64,000 bases of DNA from Pseudomonas marincola (GCF_900116605.1 NZ_FPBC01000004.1:186001-250000), one strand, 5' to 3'; positions 19,721-29,188 are shown, numbered from the stretch's first letter. Notes: generated from the letters alone by a model not told the origin. Numbers and translations are program-made.

Positions 19721-20929
19721 TCAGGGCAACGCCGCCCCGACGGCCAGCTGTCGACGATTCAGGCCTTGAAAAATGGCCCAGGCAATAAACGCAAAACTGC
19801 CATTGAGAAAAACCATAGGCCAGGCGCTGCCATCTTGCAGGGCGCTGAGCAAGATCCCGCTCAACGTCGCTCCGGCCATTTGCGCGAACCCCATAAAACC
19901 CGCTGCCAGCCCCGCTCGATGGGCGTTAGGAATCACAGCACCAGCCACCGAGGCCGGCAATACCATGCCGCCGCCCAGCGTCACCAGAACCTGCGGAACC
20001 GACAAACCGAGTACTGACAAGCCGAACAGATGATACGTAGCCAGTGTCGCCAGCCCGCCGACGGCAACCAAGGTCACGCCAATACTGACCACCTTGTTTG
20101 GCCCCAGACGGGTGATGTAACTGCGGGTAAACAACGCGCCCGCAATCAGTGCCAGCACAATACCGCTGAGCGTCATGCCGTATTGGCTCGGGCTCAGGTG
20201 CAGCAGGCCGATATACACAGCCGATGAGCCGGCGATAACCGCGAACATAGCGCCATAGGTGAAAGCCAAGGTCAGGGCCAGCGCGCGGAATGACGGAGCC
20301 TTGAGCAAGTCGAAATAGTCGGCAGCCAGTGAACGCATACGGCCGGCTTGCGGACTCAGATGAGGATTGCTTTCGCGGTAACGGCCAACCACGACCAGCA
20401 AGGTCAGCGTGGCAAATCCGAACGCCAACAGGATCGGCGCATGCCAGCCGCCAAGCCTGTACAACAAGCCGCCCAATGCAGGTGAAATGACAATCGCGCA
20501 GAGCATGCCGATCACCGTTGCAGCCAACGCTGGCCCGGATTTTTCTTGCCACACATCGCGCACAATGGCCCGCGCCATGACCAGCGCCGAGCAAGCGCCC
20601 AGACCTTGCAGGACCCGTGCGCCAACAAACTCAGGCATGCTCGAGGCCAGCAGCATCCAGCCAGTCGCAAGCAAGTAGACCAGAAGCCCAGCGAGCAAGA
20701 TTGGCCGCCTGCCCAAACGGTCCGACAACGGCCCGAGCACCAACTGGCCGGCACCGAAGGCTGCAACAAACACCGACAGTGCCAGCAAGCTGCTGCCGGG
20801 CTTGGCGGCCAGAACCCACTCGATGGCAGAAAGACTTGGGATGATTAGCTGAGTCGAGACTTCCCCCAGCGCGGTAAGCGCCATCAATAACACGAGAAGC
20901 TGACGCGAAGGCTGAACGGCATTCGGCAA
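19721..20929 (-). CDS. Bcr/CflA family MFS drug exporter
   Basis: A 402-residue, 12-helix MFS transporter. Motif A reads GPLSDRLGRRPILLAG, and the Bcr/CflA signature is ARVLQGLGACSALVMARAIVRD. The family exports bicyclomycin, chloramphenicol, sulfonamides or small metabolites by proton antiport. The start is a TTG at 20929 with AGGA 9 nt upstream; the next in-frame ATG (20884) would remove part of helix 1. Divergent from the thioesterase gene, with paired ATTACA operators in the shared promoter region. Confidence 0.88.
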   Translation of the reverse strand: MPNAVQPSRQLLVLLMALTALGEVSTQLIIPSLSAIEWVLAAKPGSSLLALSVFVAAFGAGQLVLGPLSDRLGRRPILLAGLLVYLLATGWMLLASSMPEFVGARVLQGLGACSALVMARAIVRDVWQEKSGPALAATVIGMLCAIVISPALGGLLYRLGGWHAPILLAFGFATLTLLVVVGRYRESNPHLSPQAGRMRSLAADYFDLLKAPSFRALALTLAFTYGAMFAVIAGSSAVYIGLLHLSPSQYGMTLSGIVLALIAGALFTRSYITRLGPNKVVSIGVTLVAVGGLATLATYHLFGLSVLGLSVPQVLVTLGGGMVLPASVAGAVIPNAHRAGLAAGFMGFAQMAGATLSGILLSALQDGSAWPMVFLNGSFAFIAWAIFQGLNRRQLAVGAALP

Positions 20930-20989
20930 GGCGTTGTTCCTACAGAGAAGGAGCTGACTTCAAACCGGCAATCGACTTGCACGATTTAT

Positions 20990-21029
20990 ATGATGGGTAT
21001 AATTTACATCTTTAGATTACACCTGTAAT
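20990..21029. promoter_or_regulatory. Paired operator (ATTACA type) and -10 box in the exporter/thioesterase promoter
   Basis: Site 1 (21016-21029) is the perfect palindrome ATTACA-CC-TGTAAT. Site 2 (20990-21003, read on the minus strand) is the related ATTATACCCATCAT. Centres are 26 bp apart. A perfect TATAAT at 20998-21003, the probable -10 of the rightward promoter, lies inside site 2. The same type of pair precedes the SDR gene at 23242-23280, and a TetR regulator gene lies between the two, so it is the natural candidate for the binding protein. Confidence 0.7.
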
Positions 21030-21074
21030 TTAATAATTCAATCCACTTGATCGAATCCCACCGAGGTCCGCGTC

Positions 21075-21614
21075 ATGTCCACTGAAACCCGTGATGAAAA
21101 ACTCGCCAGCTGGCTGTTGGCCGAACAAACCGCCCGCAACAAGTTGGCAGCGCCCGGCAGCATGACGCTTGCTCAGGTCTGCGAACTGTCGCCTCAGGAG
21201 TTCTTTGATGGTATTGGCGAGGGCCAACTGCCCTGCCCGCCGTTTGGTCACTTGCTTGATTACGTTCCAATTGAGTGGTCGGCCGGGCTGTTTGTATTCC
21301 AGGGCACGCCCGGCGCTCAGCACTACAACCCGCTCGGCATTGTGCATGGCGGCTATGCCGCAACACTGCTCGACTCGTGCATGGGTTGCGCCATTCATAC
21401 GCGCCTGCAACGCGGCCAGGGCTATACCACCACAGACCTGCGGATCAGCTATATCCGTGCATTGACCGACAAGATCGGGCCAATCCGTGCCGAAGGCCGA
21501 ATCATTCACGTCGGTCGCTCCACGGCAATCGCCGAAGGCCGCATTTATGACGTCGATGACCGCCTTTACGCAGTGGGCTCAACCACCTGCATGATTCTGG
21601 GAAGCCCCAGCTAA
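21075..21614 (+). CDS. PaaI-type hotdog acyl-CoA thioesterase
   Basis: A 179-residue single-hotdog-domain protein. HYNPLGIVHGGYAATLLDS contains the HGG active-site motif of the PaaI/YdiI group, followed by TTTDLRISYIRAL. Such enzymes hydrolyse aromatic or medium-chain acyl-CoA. An N-terminal extension of about 55 residues precedes the fold. It lies 134 bp upstream of the TetR gene on the same strand and may be co-transcribed with it. Substrate unknown. Confidence 0.85.
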   Translation: MSTETRDEKLASWLLAEQTARNKLAAPGSMTLAQVCELSPQEFFDGIGEGQLPCPPFGHLLDYVPIEWSAGLFVFQGTPGAQHYNPLGIVHGGYAATLLDSCMGCAIHTRLQRGQGYTTTDLRISYIRALTDKIGPIRAEGRIIHVGRSTAIAEGRIYDVDDRLYAVGSTTCMILGSPS

Positions 21615-21748
21615 CGCGATTAAACCACCTTGCTCAGGAGCTTCAGCCCGCGATCAATGCCTGCCTGGGTGCAGCGGCAAGGCTATATAAGCGCACGCCG
21701 ATAGCCTAAGATGTCAATCAGCATACAAAGCGCTAAATGAGGTAACCC

Positions 21749-22315
21749 ATGCGTTATTCAGAAGACCACAAAGCCAAAACTCACCAACGCATCATCGATG
21801 AGGCCGCGCGCCTGTTTCGTCGGGATGGCATTGGTGCGACCGGCTTGCAGCCGCTGATGAAGACGCTTGGGTTGACTCATGGCGGGTTCTACGCGCACTT
21901 CAAATCCAAGGATCAACTGGTCGAAACGGCCTTGGCGCACACAGCCGAACAGCTCAAGGCCAGTACCGATGAGATTTTTGCCAATGACGCGCCTCTGCCG
22001 ACGTTTATTCGCCGTTACTTGTCGAGCGCACATTGTGCCAATCCGGGCGATGGCTGCCCGCTGCCCACCATGTCTTCTGAATTGGGCCTGCGCGGTCAGG
22101 CCAGCGAAATTACTGATCAGGTGGTACGTGATCGCCTGCAAGCAATCGAAGAAAGTCTGGATTCCGAAGAGGCTGAGGCGCAGAGCATCATGATGATCTC
22201 GGCCATGGTCGGCGCTCTGGTGTTGGCGCGCAGCGTCAGTGATCAGCAACTATCCCAGCACCTGCTGAAAACTGTTCGCCAGCAACTGCTCGAGCAGGTT
22301 GAATCCGCCAGCTGA
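21749..22315 (+). CDS. TetR family repressor
   Basis: A 188-residue TetR-type regulator. N-terminal HTH: HQRIIDEAARLFRRDGIGA and LMKTLGLTHGGFYAHFKSKD, a recognition helix like that of AcrR/YxaF-type members. The C-terminal ligand domain includes HCANPGDGCPLPTMSSELG, a two-Cys segment shared with LmrA/YxaF-type repressors. Flanked by genes whose promoters share paired ATTACA-type palindromes, so it probably represses the exporter, thioesterase and SDR genes. A strong terminator follows. Confidence 0.9.
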   Translation: MRYSEDHKAKTHQRIIDEAARLFRRDGIGATGLQPLMKTLGLTHGGFYAHFKSKDQLVETALAHTAEQLKASTDEIFANDAPLPTFIRRYLSSAHCANPGDGCPLPTMSSELGLRGQASEITDQVVRDRLQAIEESLDSEEAEAQSIMMISAMVGALVLARSVSDQQLSQHLLKTVRQQLLEQVESAS

Positions 22316-22336
22316 GGTTGACCAAACTACAGCCGC

Positions 22337-22372
22337 AAAAAAGCCCCGGACTTCGCAGACCGGGGCTTTTTT
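22337..22372. terminator. Bidirectional terminator between the TetR and SDR genes
   Basis: A stem AAAAAAGCCCCGG / CCGGGGCTTTTTT with a 10-nt loop. It has T runs on both strands and separates two convergent genes. Confidence 0.92.
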
Positions 22373-22383
22373 GCAGATGCGGA

Positions 22384-23178
22384 TTATTTGTAACGCGCCG
22401 CCGCCTGATTACGCGACAGATTCGGCCCAAGCTTGGTGCGCGCTGCCACAAGTGCCTGCCAGTCGGCTGAATCGGGCAGCGAAGGAATGGTCACCAGTTC
22501 AGCCTGATCAAAGCCTGCCAGCGCAGCATCGACCATCTCACCGACCTCCATGATCATCTCGGGAGGCAAGGCTGATGCATCCATGCCCGAACGCTCCCAG
22601 ATCTCGGTTCGGGTCACGCCTGGCAATACGGCCTGAACCTGCACCCCATGCTTGCCAACTTCGCCGTGCAACGTTTGCGTGAGGCTCAGCACATAGGCTT
22701 TGCTGGCGCTGTAGACCGCGTTGAACATCTCGGGCAGCAACGCCACAACCGAGGCGATGTTGATGATGGCGCCACGACCGGCAGCGCTAAAAGCAGAAGC
22801 AGCGGCGGCCGAGAGTTGGGTCAGGGCTACGATGTTCAGCTGAATCAGGGCATTGGTTTTTTCCGTCGAACTTTCGGCCAAAGTGCCATTGATCGCCACG
22901 CCAGCATTGTTGACCAGCAGGCTAATGGCGCTATCGCTGCGCAAGCGCTGCTCGACAATCTGCAAGTCTGCACTGTTGGTCAGATCAGCCTTGAGCGTCT
23001 CGACCCGAACACCGCTCTCCTCACTCAGTTTGGATGCCAGTGCTTGCAGGCGCTCAAGATCGCGGGCGACCAGCAACAGGTCATAACCGCGCTTGGCGAG
23101 GCGTTGCGCGTATGTGGCGCCGATACCCGACGATGCCCCAGTAATCAATGCCGTGCCTTTTGCAGATGGTTGATTCAT
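22384..23178 (-). CDS. Short-chain dehydrogenase/reductase
   Basis: A 264-residue classical SDR: cofactor loop TGASSGIG, NNAG motif (LLVNNAGVAI), catalytic Ser in INIASVVALLP and YSASK with the catalytic Tyr and Lys. An Arg (VARDLERL) after beta-2 suggests NADPH preference. Substrate unknown. Its upstream region carries two ATTACA-type operators matching those in the exporter/thioesterase promoter, indicating shared control by the neighbouring TetR protein. Confidence 0.9.
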   Translation of the reverse strand: MNQPSAKGTALITGASSGIGATYAQRLAKRGYDLLLVARDLERLQALASKLSEESGVRVETLKADLTNSADLQIVEQRLRSDSAISLLVNNAGVAINGTLAESSTEKTNALIQLNIVALTQLSAAAASAFSAAGRGAIINIASVVALLPEMFNAVYSASKAYVLSLTQTLHGEVGKHGVQVQAVLPGVTRTEIWERSGMDASALPPEMIMEVGEMVDAALAGFDQAELVTIPSLPDSADWQALVAARTKLGPNLSRNQAAARYK

Positions 23179-23241
23179 TGCCTTGCCCTCAGATGGAGAT
23201 GGCTACGTTTGAGCCGGTGGAATCACTATCCACCCATTTAG

Positions 23242-23280
23242 ATTACAAGCATAATATGATTTTTATATTACACCCATAAT
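23242..23280 (-). promoter_or_regulatory. Paired ATTACA-type operator before the SDR gene
   Basis: Two 14-bp near-palindromes: ATTACAAGCATAAT at 23242-23255 and ATTACACCCATAAT at 23267-23280, centres 25 bp apart. Both match the consensus ATTACA-N2-YRTAAT also seen in the exporter/thioesterase promoter. The pair lies 64-102 bp upstream of the SDR start in AT-rich DNA that should contain its promoter. Confidence 0.7.
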
Positions 23281-23451
23281 CTTAATTAAACCCAAAGCCT
23301 GACCCTGATTTTTAAGGCCAGCGGCGCCGGGTCGAGAGATCAGAATAGCTGAGCACAGCGGGTTCAAATGCTGCGGATGAAACACCCGCGGGTGTGACTG
23401 CCGGCCAGCATTAAGGATGAGCAGGTCAGCTGCAAAACAAGCAGGCACAAA

Positions 23452-23483
23452 AAAGCGGATAACCCGTTGAGGTTATCCGCTTT
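23452..23483 (-). terminator. Rho-independent terminator of ahpF
   Basis: A perfect 13-bp stem, AAAGCGGATAACC with GGTTATCCGCTTT, a 6-nt loop and six Ts on the minus strand. It starts about 20 bp after the ahpF stop. Confidence 0.93.
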
Positions 23484-23504
23484 GGCTCACATAACGCCGT
23501 CGAT

Positions 23505-25061
23505 TCAGACGCTGCGAATCAGGTGATCGAAGGCACTCAATGAAGCCTTGGCGCCCTCGCCTACGGCGATCACGATCTGCTTGTACGGCACAGTCGTCAC
23601 ATCGCCTGCGGCAAATACCCCGGCAACGTTGGTCTGGCCTTTGGCATCGACAATGATCTCGCCACGGGGGGACAACTCGATGGCGCCCTTGAGCCAATCA
23701 CTGTTGGGCAGCAAGCCGATCTGCACGAAGATGCCTTCCAACTCAACCGTGTGCAGCTCTTCAGTATTGCGGTCACGGTAGATCAGCGCATTGACCTTCT
23801 GGCCGTCGCCCAACACTTCGGTGGTCAGCGCACTCTTGATCACCGTAACGTTGCCAAGCGTTGCGAGCTTCTTCTGCAGTACAGCATCGGCGCGCAGTTG
23901 GCTGTCGAACTCAATCAGGGTCACATGGGCAACGATACCGGCCAAGTCAATCGCCGCCTCGACGCCGGAGTTACCACCGCCGATCACCGCCACACGCTTG
24001 CCTTTGAACAACGGGCCATCGCAATGCGGGCAATACGCCACGCCCTTGCCACGGTACTCTTGCTCGCCAGGCACGTTCATTTCGCGCCAGCGCGCACCTG
24101 TCGCCAGAATCACGGTTTTGGCTTTGAGCGATGCACCGCTGTCAAAACGCACTTCGTGCAAACCGCCGGCGCTGGCGGCTGGAATCAGAGCACTGGCACG
24201 CTGCAGGTTCATGATATCGACTTCGTATTGGCGCACATGCTCTTCAAGCTGACGCGCCAGTTTTGGCCCTTCGGTTTCCTGCACGGAAATAAAGTTCTCG
24301 ATGGCCATGGTATCGAGTACCTGACCGCCAAAACGCTCGGCGGCAACGCCGGTGCGAATGCCTTTGCGCGCTGCATAAATAGCGGCTGCTGCACCAGCCG
24401 GGCCACCGCCGACTACCAGCACATCGAATGCGTCTTTAGCATTGAGTTTTTCGGCATCACGCGCGGCGGCGCCGGTGTCGATCTTGGCCAGAATCTGCTC
24501 GACATCCATACGGCCTTGACCGAACAGTTCGCCGTTGAGATAGATGCTCGGCACCGACATGATCTGCCGCGCTTCAACTTCGTTCTGGAACAACGCGCCA
24601 TCAATCGCAACGTGGCGGATATTCGGGTTGAGCACTGCCATCAGGTTAAGCGCCTGAACCACATCCGGGCAGTTTTGGCACGAGAGCGAGAAATAAGTTT
24701 CAAAGGTGAACTCGCCTTCGATGCCCTTGATCTGCTCAATCACATCGGCCGCAAGCTTGGAAGGATGCCCGCCGACTTGCAGGAGTGCCAACACCAGCGA
24801 AGTGAATTCGTGGCCCATCGGGATACCGGCAAAACGCAAGCTGATGTCTGCGCCTGGACGGTTTAATGCGAACGATGGCGTGCGTGCATCAGTGCCATCG
24901 GTCTTCAAAGTAATCTTGTCGCTCAGGCTGCGAATGTCTTCGAGCAAGCCGTGCAACTCACGAGATTTGTCGCTGTCATCGAGGGACGCGACGATCTCGA
25001 ACGGCTGGGTGACCTTTTCCAGGTAGGCCTTCAACTGATTTTTCAGATTGGCGTCCAACAT
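23505..25061 (-). CDS. ahpF: AhpF, alkyl hydroperoxide reductase flavoprotein subunit
   Basis: A 518-residue NADH:peroxiredoxin oxidoreductase that recycles AhpC. The N-terminal tandem thioredoxin folds carry the CQNC redox centre ([11 protein letters not shown], near residue 130). A FAD domain follows ([16 protein letters not shown]), then the CPHC disulfide ([11 protein letters not shown]) and NAD motif [12 protein letters not shown]. Length is standard. It lies 131 bp downstream of ahpC on the same strand with a hairpin between them, and ends in a strong terminator. Confidence 0.97.
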   Translation of the reverse strand: MLDANLKNQLKAYLEKVTQPFEIVASLDDSDKSRELHGLLEDIRSLSDKITLKTDGTDARTPSFALNRPGADISLRFAGIPMGHEFTSLVLALLQVGGHPSKLAADVIEQIKGIEGEFTFETYFSLSCQNCPDVVQALNLMAVLNPNIRHVAIDGALFQNEVEARQIMSVPSIYLNGELFGQGRMDVEQILAKIDTGAAARDAEKLNAKDAFDVLVVGGGPAGAAAAIYAARKGIRTGVAAERFGGQVLDTMAIENFISVQETEGPKLARQLEEHVRQYEVDIMNLQRASALIPAASAGGLHEVRFDSGASLKAKTVILATGARWREMNVPGEQEYRGKGVAYCPHCDGPLFKGKRVAVIGGGNSGVEAAIDLAGIVAHVTLIEFDSQLRADAVLQKKLATLGNVTVIKSALTTEVLGDGQKVNALIYRDRNTEELHTVELEGIFVQIGLLPNSDWLKGAIELSPRGEIIVDAKGQTNVAGVFAAGDVTTVPYKQIVIAVGEGAKASLSAFDHLIRSV

Positions 25062-25130
25062 GATTTGACTTCCCTCTTTACGAATTTCAGAGACAAAAAC
25101 GCCCGGACGGATTGCGCCCAGGCGCTTGGG

Positions 25131-25156
25131 GCACCGTCGCGGTGTGGCGACGGTGC
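25131..25156. terminator. Hairpin between ahpC and ahpF
   Basis: A perfect 10-bp stem GCACCGTCGC / GCGACGGTGC with a 6-nt loop, 36 bp after the ahpC stop and without a U-tract. It is a plausible attenuator or processing site that would set the high AhpC to AhpF ratio known in other bacteria. Confidence 0.5.
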
Positions 25157-25192
25157 GAACTACCTGCCGTTAGCGGGCAGCGGTGCAGCGAT

Positions 25193-25756
25193 TTAGATCT
25201 TGCCGACCAGGTCGAGCGAAGGAGCCAGAGTGGCTTCGCCTTCTTTCCACTTGGCTGGGCAAACTTCGCCCGGGTGCGCTGCTACGTACTGAGCTGCTTT
25301 AACCTTGCGCAGCAGTTCCTGTGCGTCACGACCGATGCCGCCAGCGTTGATTTCTACGATCTGGATCTTGCCTTCCGGATCGATCACGAACGTGCCACGG
25401 TCAGCCAGGCCAGCTTCTTCGATCATCACACCGAAGTTGCGGGTGATGGTGCCAGTCGGATCACCGATCAGTGGGTACTGGATCTTGTTGATGGTGTCGG
25501 ACGTGTCGTGCCAGGCTTTGTGGGTGAAGTGGGTGTCAGTCGACACGCCATAGATTTCGACGCCAAGCTTTTCGAATTCGGCGTAGTTGTCCGCCAGATC
25601 GCCCAATTCGGTCGGGCAAACAAAGGTGAAGTCAGCCGGGTAGAAGAACACGACAGACCACTTGCCCTTGAGGCTGGCTTCGCTAACTTCGACGAACTTG
25701 CCCTGATGGTAAGCAGTTGCGTTGAATGGCTTAACTTCGCTGTTGATATATGACAT
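25193..25756 (-). CDS. ahpC: AhpC, peroxiredoxin
   Basis: A 187-residue typical 2-Cys peroxiredoxin of the AhpC1 type. The peroxidatic C47 lies in DFTFVCPTE and the resolving C166 in GEVCPAKW. It reduces H2O2 and organic peroxides with AhpF as electron donor. I start at [11 protein letters not shown] (25756), the conserved N-terminus; 23 further codons upstream are not family-like. A possible OxyR half-site pair lies about 110 bp upstream. Confidence 0.97.
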   Translation of the reverse strand: MSYINSEVKPFNATAYHQGKFVEVSEASLKGKWSVVFFYPADFTFVCPTELGDLADNYAEFEKLGVEIYGVSTDTHFTHKAWHDTSDTINKIQYPLIGDPTGTITRNFGVMIEEAGLADRGTFVIDPEGKIQIVEINAGGIGRDAQELLRKVKAAQYVAAHPGEVCPAKWKEGEATLAPSLDLVGKI

Positions 25757-25867
25757 CGATGAACTCCTTGGGTGAGTTGAAAACTTACACAACAAGAATA
25801 TTCGCCAACGCCGCAAACAGCACATTGATTGAACGCATGGCCTCGATTGAGTGAGCTAATCGAAGAC

Positions 25868-25892
25868 CTATAATAACTGCAGGAAAATCTAT
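25868..25892 (-). promoter_or_regulatory. Possible OxyR site upstream of ahpC
   Basis: On the minus strand two ATAG elements are spaced 21 bp apart, about two helical turns, in AT-rich DNA. OxyR contacts four ATAG-like elements in a row; the intermediate two are poor here. ahpC is a classical OxyR target, which is the main support. Confidence 0.35.
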
Positions 25893-26003
25893 CAGCACGC
25901 AGTAAGCCCGCACGCAGAGTATTTGCGCGCACCTTGCAAAGATTAAAGGGCCGCCACGCGCCGTTAGATAGCAGCGCAGCGGCCCTATTGCCGGCTTATT
26001 GCC

Positions 26004-26969
26004 TTAGCTGAGGCTTTCGTCCACCACCAGCACAACCTTGCCGTTAACCTTGTTCGAGGCCAGTTCAGCAAAGGCCAACTCGGCATCCTTGGCGGCAAAG
26101 GTGCGCTCAAGTTGCGGCTTCAAACGGCCCTCGGCAAACAGCGGCCAAACTTGCGCATGCAGGTCGCGCAGCAGATCCGCCTTGAACTGATCATCACGGC
26201 TGCGCAAGGTCGAACCAATCAGTTGAACCCGCTTGCCGAGTACCTTGGCTAGATCGACTTCGGCCTTGCGCCCGCCCATCAAACCGATGTTCACCCAACG
26301 GCCATCCAATGCAATGACATCCAGGTTGAGCCCGACATAGTTGCCGCCGACCGGATCGAGAATCACATCAAACGGGGCAAAGTCGCGCAGCGCATTCGGC
26401 CCGTCTTCACCACGCAGCACACCGCCTTGCGCACCCAGCGATTCGCAATAGGCCAGACGGTCGGCCGAGCCAACACTCACCCAGCACGGATTACCAAACG
26501 CCTTGCACAACTGAATGCCGGCCGAGCCAACACCGCTGGCACCCGCATGCAACAGCACCTTCTCGCCCGGCTTGAGCGCGGCCAGCTGAAATAAATTCAG
26601 CCATGCCGTTGCATAAACCTCGGGAATAGCCGCCGCTTCATGTAACGACAGTCCATCAGGCACCGGCAATGCATGTTGCGCATTGACCACAACCTCTTGC
26701 GCCATGCCGCCGCCGGCAAGCAACGCGCAAACCCGGTCGCCAACTTGCCAATCGCAGCCGGGGCCAACTTCGCTGACGATCCCGGAACACTCGAGACCCA
26801 GCGCCTCGCTGGCGCCTGGCGGTGGCGGATAAAGCCCGGCACGTTGCAACAGATCAGCCCGGTTGAGCCCAGCTGCCGCCACTTTGATACGAATTTCACC
26901 TACATCGCAGGTTGGGATTTCTTGCTCAACCCACTCTGCCCGTCCTTCAACGCCTTGCAATGCTTTCAC
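26004..26969 (-). CDS. NAD(P)H:quinone oxidoreductase (PIG3/QOR family, zinc-free MDR)
   Basis: A 321-residue medium-chain reductase without zinc ligands. Signatures are GLNRADLLQRAGLYPPPPG, VYATAWLNLF and the nucleotide loop HAGASGVGSAGIQL. The PIG3 group reduces quinones with NADPH. I start at the GTG at 26969 because GGAGG lies 6 nt upstream, giving MKALQGVEG; the ATG at 26987 precedes that ribosome site. Divergent from prc, with the two starts about 130 bp apart. Confidence 0.88.
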   Translation of the reverse strand: MKALQGVEGRAEWVEQEIPTCDVGEIRIKVAAAGLNRADLLQRAGLYPPPPGASEALGLECSGIVSEVGPGCDWQVGDRVCALLAGGGMAQEVVVNAQHALPVPDGLSLHEAAAIPEVYATAWLNLFQLAALKPGEKVLLHAGASGVGSAGIQLCKAFGNPCWVSVGSADRLAYCESLGAQGGVLRGEDGPNALRDFAPFDVILDPVGGNYVGLNLDVIALDGRWVNIGLMGGRKAEVDLAKVLGKRVQLIGSTLRSRDDQFKADLLRDLHAQVWPLFAEGRLKPQLERTFAAKDAELAFAELASNKVNGKVVLVVDESLS

Positions 26970-27097
26970 AGTGCCTCCATAGTGCATTTATACCGAGCCC
27001 GGCGCTGACGTCCGGGCTTTTGCATTGCGCCGATGGAACCTGGCGCCCTTACAGATGGCCTAATATGCGTTATCAATTGTCACTAAGTCGAATCTGC

Positions 27098-29179
27098 ATG
27101 AAGCGTTCACTGTTAAGCGCCACCCTGGCACTCACTATAGGACTGGGATCTCTACCGTTATCTGCAAAGACTAACGATGCCGATCACTGGAACTATTTGC
27201 AGCCAGATCGAGAGCAAGTCATTGCCAGTTTGAATGTGGTGGAGTTACTCAAACGCCATCACTACAACAAACCGCCGCTCAACGATGAGCGCTCGGAAAT
27301 CATCTACAACAGCTACCTGAAGATGCTCGACCCGGCACGTAGTTACTTCACTGCGGGCGACATTGCCGAGTTCGACAAGTGGCAGGATCAGTTCGATGAT
27401 TTTCTCAAAAGCGGCAACCTTGAGCCTGGCTTTGTCATGTACAAGCGCCAGCTTCAGCGTTTGCAAGGGCGCCTTGAATTTGCCCTGGCGATGCTTGAAA
27501 AAGGTGTCGATAAAATCGACTTCACGGTTGATGAAGATCTGCTGATCGACCGCGAAAACGCACCTTGGGCGAAAAACACTGCCGAGCTCGACGAGCTGTG
27601 GCGCAAGCGCGTTAAAGACGAAGTGCTGCGCCAGAAAATCGCCGGCAAAGACCTCAAGGATATTCAGGAACAACTGATCAAGCGCTACAAGCGCCAGTTG
27701 ACCCGCCTGGATCAAACCCGCGGGGAAGACATTTTCCAGGCGTACATCAACGCCTTTGCCATGTCTTATGATCCGCACACCTCTTATCTGTCACCAGATA
27801 ACGCGGAAAACTTCGACATCAACATGAGCCTGTCTCTGGAAGGCATCGGCGCGGTCCTGCAAAGCGATAACGACAACGTAAAAGTCGTGCGCCTGGTTCC
27901 GGCTGGCCCTGCTGAGAAGAGCAAGCAAATTTCCCCGGCGGACAAGATCATCGGCGTCGCCCAGGGCGATGACGAAATGGTTGATGTGATTGGCTGGCGC
28001 CTCGATGAAGTGGTCAAGCTGATTCGCGGCCCTAAAGGCTCGAAAGTTCGCCTGGAAGTCATTCCGGCAACCAACGCGCCCAATGACCAAACCAGCAAGA
28101 CGGTGAGCATTACCCGTGAAGCGGTAAAACTTGAAGAGCAAGCGGCGAAGAAGTCGATTCTGCACCTCAAGCACGACGGTCGCGATTACAAGCTCGGGGT
28201 GATCGACATTCCAGCGTTCTATCTCGACTTCAAGGCCTACCGCGCCGGTGATCCGAACTACAAGAGCACCACGCGTGACGTTAAGCGCCTGCTGACTGAA
28301 CTGCAGAAAGAAAAAGTGGATGGCGTGGTCATTGATCTGCGCAACAACGGCGGCGGCTCCTTGCAGGAAGCCACCGAACTGACCGGCCTGTTCATTGACC
28401 AGGGCCCGACAGTTCTGGTGCGCAACAGCGACGGCCAGGTTGATGTGCTGGCCGATGAAGAGCCCGGCATTTTCTACAAAGGCCCGATGGCGCTGCTGGT
28501 TAACCGCTTGTCAGCCTCGGCTTCGGAAATTTTTGCCGGCGCCATGCAGGACTATCACCGCGCAATCATCATCGGCGGCCAGACCTTCGGCAAAGGCACC
28601 GTGCAAACCATCCAGCCGCTTAACCATGGCGAACTGAAACTGACACTGGCCAAGTTCTACCGGGTATCCGGTCAGAGCACCCAGCATCAGGGTGTACTGC
28701 CGGATATTAAATACCCGGACATCATGGACACCAAGGAAATCGGTGAAAGCGCACTGCCCGAAGCCATGCCGTGGGACACCATCAGCCCGGCGATCAGGCC
28801 TGAGCGTGACCCGATCAAGCCTTTCTTGAGCGAACTGCAGCACCGCTACGAGAAGCGCACCGCAAACAATGCAGACTTCACGTTTGCCCGTGAGCGCCTG
28901 TCGCTGACCCAGAAGCTGATGAAAGATAAAACCGTCAGCCTCAACGAAGCCAAGCGTCGCGCCGAGCATGACGATATCGAAGCCCAGCAATTGAGCATCG
29001 AGAACAGTCGCCGCAAGGCCAAAGGCGAAACCCTGCTGACCAAACTGAAGGTAGAAGACGAAGACGAACTGCCGGAAGATGACAGCAAGAAAAAGCCGGA
29101 AGATGATGCCTTTCTCAGTGAAGCCGGGCAAATCCTGCTCGACTACACCGGCCTCTCAGCGAGCGTCGCCAAGAAGTAA
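27098..29179 (+). CDS. prc: Prc (Tsp), periplasmic C-terminal processing protease
   Basis: Degrades periplasmic proteins with nonpolar C-termini and is called AlgO in P. aeruginosa, where it affects MucA and alginate. The 693-residue protein has a signal peptide (MKRSLLSATLALTIGLGS, cut near SA/K). A PDZ domain sits near 250-335 (SLEGIGAVLQ; GPAEKS). The S41 domain holds the catalytic Ser in RLSASASEIFAG near 474 and Lys in QTFGKGTVQ about 25 residues later. A charged C-terminal domain follows. The ATG at 27098 gives a clean signal peptide; in-frame upstream ATGs add 11 or more residues. Confidence 0.95.
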   Translation: MKRSLLSATLALTIGLGSLPLSAKTNDADHWNYLQPDREQVIASLNVVELLKRHHYNKPPLNDERSEIIYNSYLKMLDPARSYFTAGDIAEFDKWQDQFDDFLKSGNLEPGFVMYKRQLQRLQGRLEFALAMLEKGVDKIDFTVDEDLLIDRENAPWAKNTAELDELWRKRVKDEVLRQKIAGKDLKDIQEQLIKRYKRQLTRLDQTRGEDIFQAYINAFAMSYDPHTSYLSPDNAENFDINMSLSLEGIGAVLQSDNDNVKVVRLVPAGPAEKSKQISPADKIIGVAQGDDEMVDVIGWRLDEVVKLIRGPKGSKVRLEVIPATNAPNDQTSKTVSITREAVKLEEQAAKKSILHLKHDGRDYKLGVIDIPAFYLDFKAYRAGDPNYKSTTRDVKRLLTELQKEKVDGVVIDLRNNGGGSLQEATELTGLFIDQGPTVLVRNSDGQVDVLADEEPGIFYKGPMALLVNRLSASASEIFAGAMQDYHRAIIIGGQTFGKGTVQTIQPLNHGELKLTLAKFYRVSGQSTQHQGVLPDIKYPDIMDTKEIGESALPEAMPWDTISPAIRPERDPIKPFLSELQHRYEKRTANNADFTFARERLSLTQKLMKDKTVSLNEAKRRAEHDDIEAQQLSIENSRRKAKGETLLTKLKVEDEDELPEDDSKKKPEDDAFLSEAGQILLDYTGLSASVAKK

Positions 29180-29188
29180 ACAGCAACA

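Larger units (their letters stand above)
23179..23504. other. Intergenic region between SDR and ahpF
   Basis: 326 bp holding the SDR leader and operator pair (23242-23280) on one side and the ahpF terminator (23452-23483) on the other. A 61-codon minus-strand frame in the middle has no coding features. Confidence 0.6.

Noticed and set aside
23751..24866. 371-residue plus-strand frame opposite ahpF
   Set aside because: It is the shadow of a well-conserved ahpF; no ribosome site or domain.
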